From the NCBI GenBank assembly GCA_030594905.1, contig JAUVEF010000022.1, forward strand, positions 1 through 10,698: 10,698 nt of DNA, read 5' to 3'. Below are positions 1 through 7,138 of this stretch, in pieces (position 1 is the stretch's first letter; every line of letters begins with the position of its first letter). The notes under the pieces are model-generated. The model saw only the letters and a program-made list of their open reading frames with translations, did no database searches and had not been told where the DNA came from. This DNA is from Methanosarcinales archaeon (GTDB taxonomy: Archaea; Halobacteriota; Methanosarcinia; Methanosarcinales; Methanogasteraceae). The translations under genes and the position numbers were made by a program.

Positions 1-693
1 TGAACCAGAAACTCGGGGGTGGATTTCCCGGCGGGTCACTGGTACTGGCAGAAGGGACGAGTGGTAGTGATAAGAGCATCACCGGTCAGCGGATCTGCTC
101 TGGGCTGCTGGAAAACGACGTGTCAGCAACAGACATATCCACCCAACTGACAATGAAGGGGTTCATCTTCCGGATGCAGGCACTCGATTACTCGATTGCA
201 AAGCATCTGACCCGTGGCAGACTGCTGTTTATTCCGGTTTTGCCGCTGACACCGGAGATAAAGCCAAGGTCCAACTTTATCCAGCGGTTGATGGCGGCAA
301 AAGCACTGTTCACTAATGATGTGATCATCATCGATACGATTTCGTCGCTGATATCGCACAGCATATATGCGCAAAAAACGATCGATCTGGTAAATTTCTT
401 CAAGAAGACCGCTTCTTTCGGAAAGACGATCGTCCCTGCGATAGACAAGGATGTGCTCGATCCGGATGTGATGAATATGTTCTCATCAGCATCTGATGTA
501 TATCTGGTGCTCAAAAAAAAAGCTGGATATGGGTGATATAATGTACACAGTCTTTGTCAACAAATTTGCCAGCGCACAAACCAAGGTTACCCCGATTATC
601 GGATTTTTGATCGAATACTGGTCCCCGACCCTCCGTCTTGAGGATCAGCGGCTGCGGATACGCTACTACGACGGAGAACGAAGCATATTATAA
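1..693 (+). pseudogene. flaH: Decayed tandem copy of flaH (5' end outside window, frameshifted)
   Basis: The frame starting at base 3 aligns without gaps to the intact FlaH encoded just downstream, beginning at the equivalent of its residue 15 (about 14 codons are missing to the left). Identity is clear throughout, for example GRLLFIPV, QRLM.AK and NDVIIIDTIS, the last being an intact Walker B. Walker A is damaged: the glycine before the invariant Lys is Asp (codon 69-71), giving GTSGSDKS against GGNGGGKS. The frame closes at 536, just after a run of nine A (513-521). Removing one A restores a gap-free alignment (FVNKF against IVNKF), which continues in the frame ending at 693. The last 25 or so codons after GFLIE no longer match FlaH and run longer than the normal C-terminus. 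I infer a tandem duplicate that is losing function. A paralogue rescued by slippage, or a one-base sequence error, is possible, but neither explains the changed P-loop. Confidence 0.75.
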
Positions 694-706
694 AAGGTGA
701 CCCAAT

Positions 707-1402
707 TTGGCAGAATTAAAATCATTCTATCTCGAACGTGATGAACTCAACCGTAAGCTTGGAGATGGCTTTCCGCCCGGATCGCTGGTGGTGATAGAGG
801 GTGGCAACGGGGGTGGCAAGAGCACAATCAGCCAGCGGATCTGTTACGGCATGGTGGACAACGGAACCTCAGTAACCCTCGTCTCAACCCAGCAGACCAC
901 CAAAGGATTCATCAACCAGATGTATTCGCTCGATTATCCGATCGCAAGCCATCTGCTTAAGGGGCGACTGCTGTTTATTCCTGTGATACCACTCGTGCAG
1001 GCAGCAAAGACCAGAAATGACTTTTTGCAGCGCCTGATGGGTGCAAAGGAGCTATTCGCGAACGACGTGATCATAATCGACACGATCTCGGCGTTGATCA
1101 GGTACAGTGCAGATGCCGAAAAGACGCTCGATCTCGTCTCTTTCTTCAAGAAACTAAACGGGATCGGAAAGGTCATTATTATCACCCTTGAACCGGACCA
1201 GTTGGACGAGAACATCATGGCGGTATTGCATTCATCCAGTGATATCTACATATCGTTGAATGTCAAAGCCTCCGGAAATGAGATCAAACGGACGATTATT
1301 GTCAACAAGTTCACCGGCGCGAAAGGACAGGTGACCCAGATGGTCGGATTCCGGATAGAGCCGAATGTCGGACTGGTCATCGAGATATCAGCAGTTTCGT
1401 GA
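707..1402 (+). CDS. flaH: FlaH (ArlH), archaellum motor KaiC-like ATP-binding protein
   Basis: FlaH is a cytosolic RecA/KaiC-fold protein that binds ATP and sits with the ATPase FlaI and the membrane protein FlaJ at the base of the archaellum, where it is needed for assembly and rotation. This 231-residue product has the normal family length. Walker A is GGNGGGKST at residues 32-40 and Walker B is VIIIDT at 121-126 with Asp125. The segment STQQTTKGF at 60-68 and the C-terminal strands around TIIVNKF (196-202) are also family-like. The start is TTG at 707, chosen because AAGGTGA (694-700) sits 6 bases upstream and gives the N-terminus MAELKSFYLERDELN, normal for FlaH. It follows the decayed flaH copy directly and lies 16 bases before flaI, so flaH and flaI are co-transcribed. 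The identification is firm. Confidence 0.95.
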   Translation: MAELKSFYLERDELNRKLGDGFPPGSLVVIEGGNGGGKSTISQRICYGMVDNGTSVTLVSTQQTTKGFINQMYSLDYPIASHLLKGRLLFIPVIPLVQAAKTRNDFLQRLMGAKELFANDVIIIDTISALIRYSADAEKTLDLVSFFKKLNGIGKVIIITLEPDQLDENIMAVLHSSSDIYISLNVKASGNEIKRTIIVNKFTGAKGQVTQMVGFRIEPNVGLVIEISAVS

Positions 1403-1418
1403 GGGGAGTGTGTGTTAA

Positions 1419-3071
1419 ATGAATGAATTTGAGATGGCAATGCAGCGAAATCCGCATCTGAAAGAATATATCGCTAAATTTAGCAAAGAGACCAACACAA
1501 CTCCTGAATTTATGACAAAACTCTCAGGAGACCTCCCCGCATTTCCAAATATCCTCCTTCCGGTTGGTGACCCGGTTTTTATTCATTTATATGGCACGGA
1601 AAAGGCTGCTAAGGTCGATTACATCGCAATCGAGCCGGTGCTGTTGCCGCATGAGCGGGAAAAGCTTGACGAGGTGAAGGACCTGATCCTTGAGAAAGCA
1701 CCGAATGAACCGGTTCCGGCATCAGAAACCGAACTTCGGGAGCAGATCTCAAAGCTCTTCGGCGAATCGGTGGTGGTCGGTGCAGGTGGGTCGGGCGAGT
1801 CCGATACCGCTAAAAAAAGCATTCCCGAAAAGCTCGGATTTGGGGTGATCGCACGTAAGGTCCAGCTCACACAGTTGGAATTCAACAAGATGGCGTATTA
1901 TCTTGAACGGGACATTGTAGGGTCTGGTCCTATCGAACCGGTCATCAGGGACCCGTATCTTGAGGATATTCACAGCATCGGTGTAAACAACATCTACATC
2001 ATCCACAAAAAATACGACATGATCAAGACCAATCTTGGTTTCGGCGACCAGAAGCATCTTGACGACTGGATGCGGAGCATGAGCGAGCGCATCGGGCGAC
2101 CTGTGAGCGAGTCCACACCGATCGCTGACGGCGCGCTGCCCGACGGCTCACGGATCAACATCATCTACAGCGAGGACATCAGCATCGCGGGCAGCAGTTT
2201 TACGATGCGGAAGTTCAGCGAGGAGTCAGTAAGCATCATCCAGTTGATCAACTGGGGCGGCATCAGCAGCGAGATGGCTGCGTATCTGTGGCTCTGTCTT
2301 GAGAACGGGATGAGCATATTCTTCTCAGGCGAGACTGCATCCGGGAAGACGACGATGTTAAATGCGTGTCTCGCCTTTATCCAGGAAAAATCTAAGATCT
2401 ACAGCATCGAAGACACGCCAGAGGTTCTGCCGCCACACGACGTCTGGCAGCGGTTGATAACGCGGGAATCGGGACCCGAGGATTCGAGGGTCGATACATT
2501 CCTGCTCCTCAAAGCTGCACTCAGATCGAGACCGAATTACATCATCGTCGGCGAGATCCGTGGCGCAGAGGGCGCGACCGCGTTTCAGGCGATGCAGACC
2601 GGTCACCCGGTAATCGCCACGTTTCACGCGTCAGCGGTCAAGAAGATGATCCAGAGGCTTACCGGTGACCCGATTAACATTCCCGTCACGTTTATCGATA
2701 ACTTAAACGTTGCAATGATTTTGCAGGCTGTTTACGTGAAGGGAAAGTTCCTGCGACGCTGTCTCTCAATCGAAGAGATCGAGGGGTATTATGAGGATGT
2801 GGGCGGCGTTGTCACGAGAGCGGTCTTCATGTGGGACCCTGAAACTGATCTTCACTCGTTCAGAGGGCTTAACAACAGTTTCATCCTCGAGGACAAGATT
2901 GCGAAGATCCAGGGATATGAGGACACGCGAAAGATCTATGACGACCTCTTCCTGCGGGCGCGGATACTCGATGAGATGCGCAACCGCGGCATCGACCAGT
3001 TTGACGATGTCTATGAGATCATCAAGAACTTTACCAAGCATGGTTTGGACGGGCTGCCGTTTCCGGTGTGA
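1419..3071 (+). CDS. flaI: FlaI (ArlI), archaellum assembly and rotation ATPase
   Basis: FlaI is the hexameric ATPase of the type II/IV secretion (GspE/PilT/VirB11) superfamily that powers both archaellum assembly and rotation. The 550-residue length suits the family. An acidic, variable N-terminal domain spans about residues 1-150, followed by the conserved N-terminal ATPase half. Visible motifs are Walker A GETASGKTT (304-312), the Asp box IYSIEDTPE (327-335), Walker B YIIVGEIRG (374-382) with Glu379, and the His box TGHPVIATFHA (394-404). The ATG at 1419 is the first usable start, because a stop codon lies in frame just before it, and purine-rich AGGGGAG (1402-1408) lies upstream. In most archaea flaJ follows directly. 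Here the gene is followed by a strong but orphan ribosome-binding site and then moaB. A type IV pilus ATPase is an alternative, but flaH next door makes FlaI the clear choice. Confidence 0.95.
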   Translation: MNEFEMAMQRNPHLKEYIAKFSKETNTTPEFMTKLSGDLPAFPNILLPVGDPVFIHLYGTEKAAKVDYIAIEPVLLPHEREKLDEVKDLILEKAPNEPVPASETELREQISKLFGESVVVGAGGSGESDTAKKSIPEKLGFGVIARKVQLTQLEFNKMAYYLERDIVGSGPIEPVIRDPYLEDIHSIGVNNIYIIHKKYDMIKTNLGFGDQKHLDDWMRSMSERIGRPVSESTPIADGALPDGSRINIIYSEDISIAGSSFTMRKFSEESVSIIQLINWGGISSEMAAYLWLCLENGMSIFFSGETASGKTTMLNACLAFIQEKSKIYSIEDTPEVLPPHDVWQRLITRESGPEDSRVDTFLLLKAALRSRPNYIIVGEIRGAEGATAFQAMQTGHPVIATFHASAVKKMIQRLTGDPINIPVTFIDNLNVAMILQAVYVKGKFLRRCLSIEEIEGYYEDVGGVVTRAVFMWDPETDLHSFRGLNNSFILEDKIAKIQGYEDTRKIYDDLFLRARILDEMRNRGIDQFDDVYEIIKNFTKHGLDGLPFPV

Positions 3072-3089
3072 GTGCTGGCATTCACGTAC

Positions 3090-3097
3090 GAGGTGAT
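3090..3097 (+). promoter_or_regulatory. Orphan strong ribosome-binding site after flaI
   Basis: GAGGTGAT lies 18 bases after the flaI stop codon and is an 8-base match to the archaeal anti-Shine-Dalgarno complement, one of the strongest in the window. A TTG lies 7 bases downstream at 3105. No recognisable gene follows. In related loci flaJ would start about here, so this may be what remains of the flaJ start region. That link is inference. Confidence 0.45.
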
Positions 3098-3104
3098 TCA
3101 GGGG

Positions 3105-3209
3105 TTGGGAAGCGTCAGTATTTATCGATGGTTTATTATAGTTTTTATTTACGAAAAAGTATATCACCAGCCCCGCCCGGGAGGGCAGTTTTTACTCGAT
3201 TTTTTGTGA
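3105..3209 (+). CDS. Doubtful 34-residue ORF behind the orphan ribosome-binding site
   Basis: From the TTG at 3105 a frame of 34 codons runs to a TGA at 3207-3209. It includes a hydrophobic, aromatic stretch (RWFIIVFIYEKVY, residues 8-20) and then a Pro/Gly-rich turn. Its only support is the well-spaced GAGGTGAT upstream. The second half overlaps a terminator-like hairpin and the left arm of an A/T palindrome, which argues against a real gene. I do not recognise the peptide. It might be a remnant of flaJ, which is missing here, or chance coding in an intergenic region. Confidence 0.15.
   Translation: MGSVSIYRWFIIVFIYEKVYHQPRPGGQFLLDFL
3131..3193 (+). terminator. Possible transcription terminator after flaI
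   Basis: A T-rich run (3131-3150) is followed by a short GC hairpin, GCCC (3175-3178) with loop GGGA and GGGC (3183-3186), and then TTTTT at 3189-3193. Archaeal RNA polymerase stops at T-rich tracts, so either element could end the flaHI transcript before the separate moaB promoter. The stem is only 4 bp, so this is a weak call. Confidence 0.35.
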
Positions 3210-3232
3210 AAAAATCGTTTGTGAAAAAATCG
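3197..3232 (+). repeat. Perfect 9-bp palindrome with its right half tandemly repeated, before moaB
   Basis: The arms CGATTTTTT (3197-3205) and AAAAAATCG (3209-3217) are perfect inverted repeats around a GTG centre. The 15-base unit TTTGTGAAAAAATCG occurs twice in tandem, at 3203-3217 and 3218-3232. The second copy ends at the edge of the moaB TATA box. The layout resembles a repressor operator with an added half-site, although an RNA hairpin is also possible. No matching regulator is visible in the window. Confidence 0.6.
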
Positions 3233-3245
3233 TATACTATTTATC
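3233..3245 (+). promoter_or_regulatory. TATA-box promoter of moaB
   Basis: The A/T core ACTATTTAT (3236-3244) is centred 27-28 bases before the ATG at 3268. That is the archaeal TATA-to-start-site distance, so transcription should begin at or next to the ATG and give a leaderless mRNA. No ribosome-binding site precedes the ATG, which agrees with this. Confidence 0.5.
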
Positions 3246-3267
3246 GGTTGGCTGCCGATTGGACGCC

Positions 3268-3801
3268 ATGAACCCATCTGACGAGCACAGGAAACACGCA
3301 CGGCGCGGGTACGTGATCGAGGTTGCAACGATCAGTTCCTCGCGATACGAAAAGCACGGAAGCGCCCCCGATCCCGCGGATACGGATGATACATCAGGAG
3401 CAATCATCATCGATGCGCTCAGGAGGGATGGTCACACCGTGCGATACACGCTACTTTCTGACGATATTGACATGATCCAGAACTGGTTTGCAAAAGCGAT
3501 GGATTCTGATGCTAACGCCATCATCACAACAGGTGGGACCGGGCTTACACCGGGGGACGTTACGATTGAGGCGATCAGACTACTCCTTGACAAGGAAATG
3601 CCGGGATTTGGCGAGATATTCCGTGCGGAGAGTATGGCTGAGATTAGTTACGCTGTGATGCTGACAAGAGCCATCGCCGGTGTCGTTCGTGGGCGGGCGG
3701 TCTTCTGTATGCCAGGGTCATCAAACGCGGTGAAACTTGGTATCAAGATAATTGCAGCAGAACTCGGGCATGTGATCGAGCATGCGAGAGGTCGGGTGTA
3801 G
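3268..3801 (+). CDS. moaB: MoaB-type molybdopterin adenylyltransferase
   Basis: This is a MoCF-biosynthesis-fold protein of the MoaB/MogA family. In archaea it probably adenylylates molybdopterin before molybdenum or tungsten insertion, a cytosolic step of cofactor assembly. The 177-residue length is normal. Family marks are the N-terminal strand VIEVATIS followed by SRYE, the substrate-binding loop ITTGGTGLTPGD (86-97), the helix region GEIFRAESMAEI (115-126) and the loop MPGSSNAVKLG (148-158). I chose ATG 3268 because a TATA box sits at the distance expected for a leaderless transcript. A TTG at 3259 would add three residues but has no ribosome-binding site. The gene has its own promoter and an operator-like palindrome and is functionally unrelated to its neighbours, so it is probably a separate unit inserted between the archaellum and chemotaxis operons. 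MogA-like activity cannot be excluded. Confidence 0.88.
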   Translation: MNPSDEHRKHARRGYVIEVATISSSRYEKHGSAPDPADTDDTSGAIIIDALRRDGHTVRYTLLSDDIDMIQNWFAKAMDSDANAIITTGGTGLTPGDVTIEAIRLLLDKEMPGFGEIFRAESMAEISYAVMLTRAIAGVVRGRAVFCMPGSSNAVKLGIKIIAAELGHVIEHARGRV

Positions 3802-3867
3802 CTTCCTACAATTCCTGGTAATTTTCCTGCCGCCCACTCGTGTGAAATCTCGTGGTTTTGGTCACCG

Positions 3868-3913
3868 TATTTAAACACATACACAACCTCACCCACGGAT
3901 AAGGTTTTTATTA
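3868..3913 (+). promoter_or_regulatory. Candidate promoter(s) of the che operon
   Basis: Two A/T boxes lie in the 144-base gap before cheB: TATTTAAAC at 3868-3876 and TTTTTATTA at 3905-3913. The proximal box predicts a start site near 3935, right at the edge of the ribosome-binding site GGGGTGA (3935-3941). The distal one predicts a leader of about 50 bases. I cannot tell which is used, but the gap and a change of function make an operon promoter here likely. Confidence 0.4.
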
Positions 3914-3945
3914 ATGGACGCATGATATAGTAATGGGGTGAGTAT

Positions 3946-4959
3946 TTGAAAGTACTGGTTGTAGACGATTCGGTGTTCATGCGAAAGATTGTGTCGGATA
4001 TGCTGGAGTCTGATCCACGCATCAAGGTCTGCGGTATCGCAAAAAACGGAATCGAAGCCATCGAGAAAGTAAAAGAATTGAAACCGGACGTGGTTACGAT
4101 GGATGTCGAGATGCCGCGTATGGATGGGCTCACTGCACTCGGGCACATCATGAAGGAATGCCCAGTGCCTGTGGTCATGCTCAGCACACTGACAGAGAAG
4201 GGTGCTGATGCCACACTGACTGCGCTTAGCCGTGGTGCGATCGACTATGTGCAGAAACCGTCGGGAGCAGTCTCGCTTGACGTGAGAAAGGTGCAGAGCA
4301 TATTGCTTGAGAAGGTGAAAGCCGCAGCGCAGTCAAACCCCCGGACGCTGACGCCAAAGAAGAAGATCGCACCAGCAAAACCACTGAAATATACGCCCAG
4401 CTCAACGACGAAGATTATTGCGATTGGCACGTCCACAGGAGGTCCCGCTTCACTTGCAGAGATTATCCCCCACTTCCCAGCAGACACTCCGCCGATGCTG
4501 ATCGTGCAGCACATGCCGGCTGATTTTACGGCGAGGTTTGCAGAGCGGCTGAACGAAGTTTCTGCGATCCGGGTTAAGGAAGCAAGTGCAGGGGACAAAC
4601 TCGATCCAGGGCTTGCACTACTTGCTCCGGGCGATTACCACATGACTGTGGGTAAGGATGGCAAGGTTCACATGAATAAGAACCCAAAGATACACGGGGT
4701 CCGACCTGCTGTCGATCCGATGATGACCACCGCATCCGAGGTCTACAAATCGAAGATGATTGGGGTGATCCTGACCGGAATGGGGCGCGATGGCGCAGCC
4801 GGCATTGAAATGATCAAGAAGAATAACGGCGCCACCATCGCACAGGACGAAGCAACCTGCGTAGTATATGGCATGCCGCATGAAGCGTACAAGACCGGAT
4901 GCGTGGACCGGGTTGTACCGCTGTCACAGATACCGGCAGAGGTACTACGGAAATGTTAA
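3946..4959 (+). CDS. cheB: CheB, receptor methylesterase and glutamine deamidase
   Basis: CheB removes methyl groups from receptor glutamates and is switched on when CheA phosphorylates its receiver domain, resetting receptor sensitivity. The 337 residues show both halves. The receiver domain (1 to about 122) has the acidic pair D7-D8, phospho-acceptor Asp53 in TMDVEMPRMDG, and Lys104 in VQKPSG. A basic, Pro-rich linker runs from about 125 to 155. The methylesterase domain has the catalytic triad Ser163 (GTSTGGP), His189 (VQHMP) and Asp282 (TGMGRDG), with the late motif AQDEATCVVYGMP (299-311). The start is TTG at 3946, with GGGGTGA (3935-3941) 4 bases upstream; it gives MKVLVVDDS, the normal first strand. 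It is the first gene of the che operon and stands 36 bases before cheA. Length and all key residues are standard. Confidence 0.96.
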   Translation: MKVLVVDDSVFMRKIVSDMLESDPRIKVCGIAKNGIEAIEKVKELKPDVVTMDVEMPRMDGLTALGHIMKECPVPVVMLSTLTEKGADATLTALSRGAIDYVQKPSGAVSLDVRKVQSILLEKVKAAAQSNPRTLTPKKKIAPAKPLKYTPSSTTKIIAIGTSTGGPASLAEIIPHFPADTPPMLIVQHMPADFTARFAERLNEVSAIRVKEASAGDKLDPGLALLAPGDYHMTVGKDGKVHMNKNPKIHGVRPAVDPMMTTASEVYKSKMIGVILTGMGRDGAAGIEMIKKNNGATIAQDEATCVVYGMPHEAYKTGCVDRVVPLSQIPAEVLRKC

Positions 4960-4995
4960 TATAATCAACGAAAACATTGAAACGGGGGCTATGAA

Positions 4996-7089
4996 ATGGA
5001 CACGGATATGGCGGAGTATAAGGAAGAGTTTGTAAATGAAGCAAGGGAACACTTACAGATACTAAATCAATCGTTGCTTGATCTGGAACACGATACGTCC
5101 AATATGGATCTTCTGAATAACATATTTCGAGCAGCACACACTCTAAAAGGTTCATCTGCGACGATGGGCTTTATGGAGCTGAATAAACTTACGCACCGGA
5201 TGGAAAATGTCCTCGATGCGATCAGGAATGGCAAGACTGCCGTAACATCCGTGGTGCTGGATACGACATTCGATTGTTTTGACGTGCTTGAGAGTATGAT
5301 TGACGAGATTGATGCCGATTTGCCGAGCAGTGTCGATGTTTCGGATCTGGTGAACAAGCTCGACAGTCTGCTGACCGAAGAGGGGGGGGCTGGAGTGCCG
5401 GCAGGATCGGCGGCGCCAGCAGAACCTGCCGGAGCCGGGCAGCATGAACCGGCAGGGGTGCCCGAGAAACCTCCCGGGATCGGGCAGACAATTTTGCTCA
5501 GCGAAGAAGATCGGGAAATAGCGAATGATGCGATTAACCAGGGTCTTTCCGTATTCAAAATGCGGATCGACCTCGAAGATACTTGCGCACTTAAATCGGT
5601 TCGTGCGGTGATGGTGCTAAAGTGCATCGGCGACCACGCCGACATCCTTGCGACCATACCTGGCGCCGAGGCGATAGAGGATGGGGAATTTGGACAGGGA
5701 TTCGATGTGATCTTTGGCACCGAAGAAGACGGTGATGCGATCCAGGAGTCGGTTGGACGTGTCAATGAGGTTTCAAATGTGGACATAATACCGGCAATAA
5801 TCGAGTCGGCTGAATCCGTGTCAGAAGCAGCGGCAGAACCCGCAGCAGAAGGCACCCCGGAATCAGAAGACAAATCAACGCCAGAAGCGGTGCCGGCTGT
5901 GCAGAAAACACCTGCGTCAGGTGCTAAAAAGCCAGATGTCGTGCGAAACGTGCAGAGCGTGCGGGTCAACATCGAAAAGCTGGATGCGCTCGTCAACATG
6001 GTTGGAGAGCTTGTCATTAATAAAATCAGGCTTTTAGAGGTTCAATCAACCCATCAAATCAAAGAACTTGATGAAACGGTGTCAAACATCGACCGACTGA
6101 CCAATGATCTGCGTGATGAGGTCATGCAGATGCGAATGGTTCCTGTCGATCAGATATTCAACCGGTTCCCGCGAATGGTGCGGGACCTGGCAAAGAAGAA
6201 GGATAAGGAGATCGAGGTGGTCCTCGAAGGCAGGGATATCGAGCTTGATCGGACCGTGCTTGATGAGATCGGGGAACCGCTGGTGCACCTGATCCGAAAC
6301 TGTGTCGATCATGGCATCGAATCCGCAGACGTGCGGGAAAGTGCAGGCAAACCCCCAAGAGGGATCATCAGGCTGATCGCGCGCAGGGAAAAGAATCATG
6401 TCGACATTAAGGTGGCTGATGATGGTGGTGGCATCGATCCTGATAAGCTGCGAGCAAAGGCTGTCAGCAAGGGACTTATAGGCCAGGAAGAAGCAGATGC
6501 GATGAGCGACGAGAATGCGCTGATGCTAATCTTTGCGCCGGGCTTTTCCACGGCAGAGGCGATCACAGATATCTCCGGAAGAGGTGTCGGGATGGATGTC
6601 GTAAAGACCAGCATCGAAGCTCTTGGCGGGAGCGTCTCTCTTGAATCGGATGTTGGCGTTGGCACAACTGTAACACTGAAACTTCCACTCACAATGGCGA
6701 TCATCCAGGCGCTGCTCGTCGAGGTCGCCCAGCACGTGTATGCCGTGCCGATCAGCAGCGTTCTTGAAACGATATCCGTACCGACTGCCAGCATCCGGGT
6801 GATGGGGCAGCAGAAACTGATAACGCTGCGTGGTCGTGTGCTGCCGCTTATGTGGGTGCATGATCTGTTCGGGAACATCTCTGAAAACGGGCACGAGGAA
6901 GTTACCGCTGTGGTAGTGGACCGCGGAGGTCAGCAGGTTGGATTGGTGGTGGATTCGCTGATTGGACAGCAGGAGATCGCAATCAAGTCATTAAGCGGAA
7001 TGCTTTCTGGCGTTAAAGGATTTGCTGGTGCTACAATCCTTGGTGACGGTAAAGTAATCATGATACTGGACGTTGCCTCCATGTTGTAG
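4996..7089 (+). CDS. cheA: CheA, chemotaxis histidine kinase
   Basis: CheA autophosphorylates on a histidine under receptor control and passes the phosphate to CheY and CheB. All five domains can be seen in 697 residues. P1 (1 to about 125) carries phospho-His48 in AAHTLKGSSATMGF. P2 (about 165-268) is the CheY/CheB docking domain. P3 (about 320-385) starts VNIEKLDALVNMVGELV. P4 is the ATPase, with the N box HLIRNCVDHG (Asn435), G1 box VADDGGGID (473-481), F box FAPGFST (513-519) and G2 box GRGVGMDVV (528-536). P5 (about 563-697) is the CheW-like receptor-coupling domain. Two low-complexity Ala/Pro/Glu linkers (about 129-163 and 270-315) flank P2; the first contains a run of eight G (5382-5389). 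The start is ATG 4996 behind GGGGG (4984-4988); ATG 5008 is a minor alternative. The gene is complete, with no missing key residue. Confidence 0.97.
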   Translation: MDTDMAEYKEEFVNEAREHLQILNQSLLDLEHDTSNMDLLNNIFRAAHTLKGSSATMGFMELNKLTHRMENVLDAIRNGKTAVTSVVLDTTFDCFDVLESMIDEIDADLPSSVDVSDLVNKLDSLLTEEGGAGVPAGSAAPAEPAGAGQHEPAGVPEKPPGIGQTILLSEEDREIANDAINQGLSVFKMRIDLEDTCALKSVRAVMVLKCIGDHADILATIPGAEAIEDGEFGQGFDVIFGTEEDGDAIQESVGRVNEVSNVDIIPAIIESAESVSEAAAEPAAEGTPESEDKSTPEAVPAVQKTPASGAKKPDVVRNVQSVRVNIEKLDALVNMVGELVINKIRLLEVQSTHQIKELDETVSNIDRLTNDLRDEVMQMRMVPVDQIFNRFPRMVRDLAKKKDKEIEVVLEGRDIELDRTVLDEIGEPLVHLIRNCVDHGIESADVRESAGKPPRGIIRLIARREKNHVDIKVADDGGGIDPDKLRAKAVSKGLIGQEEADAMSDENALMLIFAPGFSTAEAITDISGRGVGMDVVKTSIEALGGSVSLESDVGVGTTVTLKLPLTMAIIQALLVEVAQHVYAVPISSVLETISVPTASIRVMGQQKLITLRGRVLPLMWVHDLFGNISENGHEEVTAVVVDRGGQQVGLVVDSLIGQQEIAIKSLSGMLSGVKGFAGATILGDGKVIMILDVASML

Positions 7090-7138
7090 CGAATATGGAA
7101 AGAAAACCCCAACAATAAAGAATAAGAAGGATTTTGGA

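Noticed and set aside
684..697. TATA-like sequence (CATATTATAAAA) just before flaH
   Set aside because: It is only about 15-20 bases before the flaH TTG, so transcription would start inside the gene. It is better seen as part of the decayed copy's tail and the ribosome-binding region.
3068..3271. 67-codon + strand frame from a GTG overlapping the flaI stop
   Set aside because: It reads through the hairpin, the tandem 15-base repeat (giving a repeated FVKKS) and the moaB TATA box, ending inside moaB. Its composition is not that of a real protein and it does not resemble FlaJ.
3801..4214. Minus-strand frame across the moaB-cheB gap with a protein-like stretch (around SVGEVVYVFKYG and HEWAAGKLPGIVG)
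   Set aside because: It runs antisense through both cheB and moaB, has no ribosome-binding site of its own, and the protein-like part is only about 40 codons in the gap. I recognise no family.
5067..6017. 316-codon minus-strand frame inside cheA
   Set aside because: It is the antisense shadow of cheA. Its Ser/Thr-rich composition comes from the reversed codons, and every CheA motif lies on the + strand.
7073..7138. Upstream extension of cheD to ATG 7073, overlapping the end of cheA
   Set aside because: The added 22 residues are not CheD-like and have no ribosome-binding site, whereas ATG 7139 has AGAAGGA at the right distance and gives a normal N-terminus.
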